DNA from: Saprospirales bacterium
GTDB lineage: Bacteria; Bacteroidota; Bacteroidia; Chitinophagales; Saprospiraceae
NCBI GenBank assembly: GCA_003448025.1
Contig: DLXL01000367.1
Location: 1,425 to 7,743 of the forward strand
Length of the DNA: 6,319 nucleotides
Direction: 5' to 3'
Below, one piece after another: positions 6,193 to 6,319 of the stretch (the first letter of the stretch is position 1; each line of letters begins with the position of its first letter). A program made the position numbers and the translations under genes. A model generated the notes under the pieces. That model made no database searches. It was given only the letters and a program-made list of their open reading frames with translations, and was not told the origin of the DNA.

Positions 6193-6319
6193 AGCGTAGC
6201 GAAAGATCTGAGGATAGGGACTAAGGTTGGTTTTAAAATGTTCACAAAGATTTCAAACAGATTTGAGTATTCTATAGTTGATCTTTGGTTAGTAGTTTGG
6301 CCAGATCTTTCGCTACGCT
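6193..6319. repeat. Inverted-repeat element (MITE-like), right arm cut by window end
   Basis: AGCGTAGCGAAAGATCTG at 6193-6210 is the exact reverse complement of 6302-6319, an 18-bp inverted repeat with a 91-base interior. The left arm is preceded by TTTGTCATCTTG (6181-6192), which completes a sequence of a type that is very common between genes in Bacteroidota. The right arm stops at the window edge, so its full length is unknown. The interior has no ORF of note; it includes CAAAGAT (6245-6251) and its reverse complement ATCTTTG (6281-6287). It may be a non-autonomous mobile or structural repeat. Confidence 0.8.

Overview
The window looks like a piece of chromosome from a member of the Bacteroidota, possibly a Saprospiria- or Chitinophagia-like lineage (the phylum is an inference I hold fairly firmly, the class is not). 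The reasons are: promoter-like elements matching the TTG / TAnnTTTG pattern of that phylum, start codons without clear Shine-Dalgarno sequences, a solute:sodium symporter and a small secreted beta-sandwich-like protein of Bacteroidota type, and intergenic repeats of the 'ACCACTAAGACACGAAAG' and 'GTCATCTTGAGCGTAGCGAAAGATCT' kinds that are common in these genomes.

Layout, left to right. Bases 1-134 hold what is probably the C-terminal end of a membrane protein on the + strand. A secreted protein of unknown function (206-775) and an SSS-family sodium/solute symporter (919-2529) follow, both on the - strand. The gap between them is filled by a degenerate repeat that folds into a hairpin. A divergent tRNA-Cys(GCA) gene (2716-2786, + strand) comes next, with a good Bacteroidota-type promoter and a strong intrinsic terminator. 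Between the tRNA and the next gene lies a long palindrome with a perfect 33-bp stem (2879-2954), nested inside weaker outer inverted arms. Then come two - strand genes in likely operon order: gpmI (4488-6014; cofactor-independent phosphoglycerate mutase) and a DppB/OppB-type ABC permease (3009-4442) with an enlarged extracytoplasmic loop. Upstream of gpmI, bases 6015-6319 carry no gene. They hold about eleven copies of GTCATTT or GGCATTT spaced roughly one helical turn apart, and then an inverted-repeat element whose right arm runs off the window end.

How the parts work together. The genes are mostly housekeeping or transport: glycolysis (gpmI), peptide or other oligomer uptake or export (the permease, whose partner subunits are not in the window), sodium-coupled solute uptake, and cysteine decoding. 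I see no defence system, CRISPR array, integrase or transposase. The least ordinary content is the intergenic repeat DNA. Three of the spacers carry structured or periodic repeats, and these are the best candidates for a second look. I do not see convincing evidence for a new multi-gene system here.
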